Virus record (IMG/VR): IMGVR_UViG_3300032293_000247
Location: 1 to 37,050 of that record
Strand: one strand, 5' to 3'
Length of the DNA: 37,050 bases
Origin: a virus
In this document: positions 35,662 to 37,050 of the stretch, one piece after another
Layout of the letters: the number at the start of each line of letters is the position of its first letter
Position numbering within the stretch: the first letter of the stretch is position 1
The notes under the pieces: model-generated
Seen by the model: only the letters and a program-made list of their open reading frames with translations
What the model was told of the DNA's origin: nothing
Databases searched by the model: none
Translations under genes and position numbers: made by a program

Positions 35662-36489
35662 ATGGCTGCAAATTTTATCGAACTGCCCGAAGTAGACGCT
35701 AACGAGAAGTACGCTGATCCAACCAAAGAAGAGAGTACAACCCCAGAACCTGCTGAAGAAATAGTAGGACAAACTGAAGAAGCTGCTCCAGAACTACCTG
35801 AGAAGTATCGTGGTAAATCTCTAGATGAGATTATCAGGATGCATCAAGAAGCCGAGAAGTTAATCGGACGACAGGCACAAGAGGTTGGTGAGAATCGTAA
35901 ACTCCTAGATCAATACATCAAGCAACAACTCGAACAGAAGCACGACACACAGCCAAGTAAAGCACAAGAGATTGATTGGTACGAAGACCCTGCTAAGGCA
36001 GTAAATCAGGCAGTAGCGAACAACCCAATCCTAAAGCAATTGCAAGAACAACAGGCTCAACAAGCCCAAGTAGTTGCACTGCAGACGATTGAGAAAGCAC
36101 ATCCTGATTATTTAAGTGTAGCACAATCTGATGACTTTGCTTCTTGGATTCAAGGATCAAAGGTACGGATGGAATTATTTGCTAAGGCAAACAACTACGA
36201 TGTAGATTCAGCATTAGAACTGCTAGAGACTTACAAGTCTATACGCAACGTCAAACAACAAAAAGTAGAAGCTACTAAAGCTGCTGACGAATCGCTGAAG
36301 AAAGTCGATGATGAGAACCGAAGCAAAGCACTTAAGACTGCAGCCGTCCAACAAGGTGGCACAGGAGAGTCAACAAAACCTGTTTATCGTCGTGCAGATC
36401 TTATTCGCTTAAGAATGCAAGACCCAGCTAGATACGAAAGCATGGCAGATGAAATTCTACAAGCTTACGCAGATGGTAGGGTTAAATAA
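35662..36489 (+). CDS. Scaffolding protein
   Basis: A 275-residue acidic, largely helical protein placed directly before the capsid gene. The N-terminal 50 residues are Glu/Pro/Thr-rich and disordered. LPEKYRGKSLDEIIRMHQEA is the typical motif of podoviral scaffolds. A Gln-rich coiled coil follows (about 110-140), and the C-terminal end is basic (KPVYRRADLIRLRMQDPARY), the usual capsid-binding region. It directs prohead assembly and leaves before maturation. ATG with AGGAGA upstream. Confidence 0.85.
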   Translation: MAANFIELPEVDANEKYADPTKEESTTPEPAEEIVGQTEEAAPELPEKYRGKSLDEIIRMHQEAEKLIGRQAQEVGENRKLLDQYIKQQLEQKHDTQPSKAQEIDWYEDPAKAVNQAVANNPILKQLQEQQAQQAQVVALQTIEKAHPDYLSVAQSDDFASWIQGSKVRMELFAKANNYDVDSALELLETYKSIRNVKQQKVEATKAADESLKKVDDENRSKALKTAAVQQGGTGESTKPVYRRADLIRLRMQDPARYESMADEILQAYADGRVK

Positions 36490-36516
36490 CTTTAATTTAA
36501 TTTTAGGAGATTTAAA

Positions 36517-37050
36517 ATGGCAGCAGTCGCATACCCAGGTGGATCAACATCCATCGTTAACAAAACCGCAGCAGATAAATTCATTCCAGAGATTTGGTCT
36601 GATGAAGTAATCGCTGCATATCAGAAGAACCTAGTATTGGCAAACCTCGTCAACAAAATGACGATGCGTGGCAAGAAGGGTGATACTCTTCATATTCCTA
36701 AGCCAACTCGTGGCGTAGCTACTGCTAAAGCAGCTAACACTACAGTTACCATCCAAGCTGACACCGAGACCGAAGTATTAGTTTCGATTGACCAGCATTT
36801 TGAGTACTCACGTTTCATCGAGGACATCGTTGAAGTTCAGGCTTTGGCATCACTCCGTCGCTTCTACACAGAAGACGCTGGCTATGCTTTGGCTAAGAAA
36901 GTTGACGACACATTGTTCCAATTAGGCAAGTCCTTTGGTAACGGTGACGCTTCTGACTGGACACACAGCACCAGCTATTACATCGACACTTCTACTGGTC
37001 TCACAGCTTACGCTGAAGACACTGTAGTTGCTGCTGACGTATTCACTGAC
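36517..37050 (+). CDS. Major capsid protein, N-terminal part (continues at base 1)
   Basis: Starts at ATG with TAGGAGA upstream. The sequence FIPEIWSDEVIAAYQKNLVL, the LHIPKPTRG strand and SRFIEDIVEVQALASLRRF are typical of HK97-fold capsids of T7-like and related aquatic podoviruses. The frame runs to the window end; bases 36928-37050 repeat 1-123. The whole protein is 318 residues. The N-arm, E-loop region (about 50-90) and start of the P-domain helix are in this part. Confidence 0.9.
   Translation, partial: MAAVAYPGGSTSIVNKTAADKFIPEIWSDEVIAAYQKNLVLANLVNKMTMRGKKGDTLHIPKPTRGVATAKAANTTVTIQADTETEVLVSIDQHFEYSRFIEDIVEVQALASLRRFYTEDAGYALAKKVDDTLFQLGKSFGNGDASDWTHSTSYYIDTSTGLTAYAEDTVVAADVFTD
36928..37050. 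repeat. Terminal direct repeat, copy 2
   Basis: Identical to 1-123. It lies within the capsid frame and marks where the circular sequence was cut for display. Confidence 0.95.

Overview
The window is a complete, circularly permuted genome of a small tailed phage, most likely a podovirus. The first 123 bases (1-123) are repeated exactly as the last 123 (36928-37050), and both copies lie inside one reading frame, the major capsid gene. The unique length is therefore 36927 bp and the window was opened inside that gene. The set of T7-type head, connector, tail-tube, internal-virion and replication genes, with no tape-measure, sheath or baseplate genes, points to a short-tailed virus. There is no phage RNA polymerase, integrase, repressor or tRNA gene, so it looks lytic and dependent on host RNA polymerase. 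Near-consensus sigma70 promoters with an extended -10 agree with that. The class II ribonucleotide reductase, FkbM-type methyltransferase and family-9-like glycosyltransferase suggest a phage of aquatic Gram-negative bacteria. This host assignment is inference.

The layout has two arms. The rightward arm starts at about 30083 and runs through the junction to 14560: small and large terminase, a zincin-like protein, portal, two small proteins, scaffold, capsid; then (from 637) tail fibre, a glycine-rich adhesin, small structural proteins, four short Lys-rich proteins, tail-tube proteins A and B, a tail-collar protein, a possible GNAT-like protein, three large internal-virion/ejection proteins, a membrane-anchored coiled-coil protein, a holin and an M15 endolysin. 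The leftward arm starts at about 29585 and runs down to 14589: many tiny early genes, primase-helicase, two small membrane proteins, FkbM methyltransferase, family A DNA polymerase, SSB, 5'-exonuclease, a PD-(D/E)XK nuclease, metallophosphoesterase, a DUF3310 protein, a glycosyltransferase and the ribonucleotide reductase. The arms converge on a hairpin terminator at 14560-14581 and diverge from a 680-bp gene-free region (29586-30266) that holds promoters, repeats and inverted repeats and could be the control region or origin.

The regulatory DNA is the most unusual part. Three rightward promoters share TTGACw, a 17-bp spacer and TATGGTATAAT. One (4771) starts transcription almost on the ATG of the tail-tube A gene, predicting a leaderless mRNA. 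The two others (30083, 35035) lead into short hairpins that cover a Shine-Dalgarno sequence, and the first of these also holds a five-codon mini-ORF. A recurrent box, AACTTAGGAG, precedes several early genes. Other points worth a second look are the HEIQH/GEVFAR protein between terminase and portal, a run of three genes with overlaps of about 90-110 nt, and a seven-cysteine early protein.
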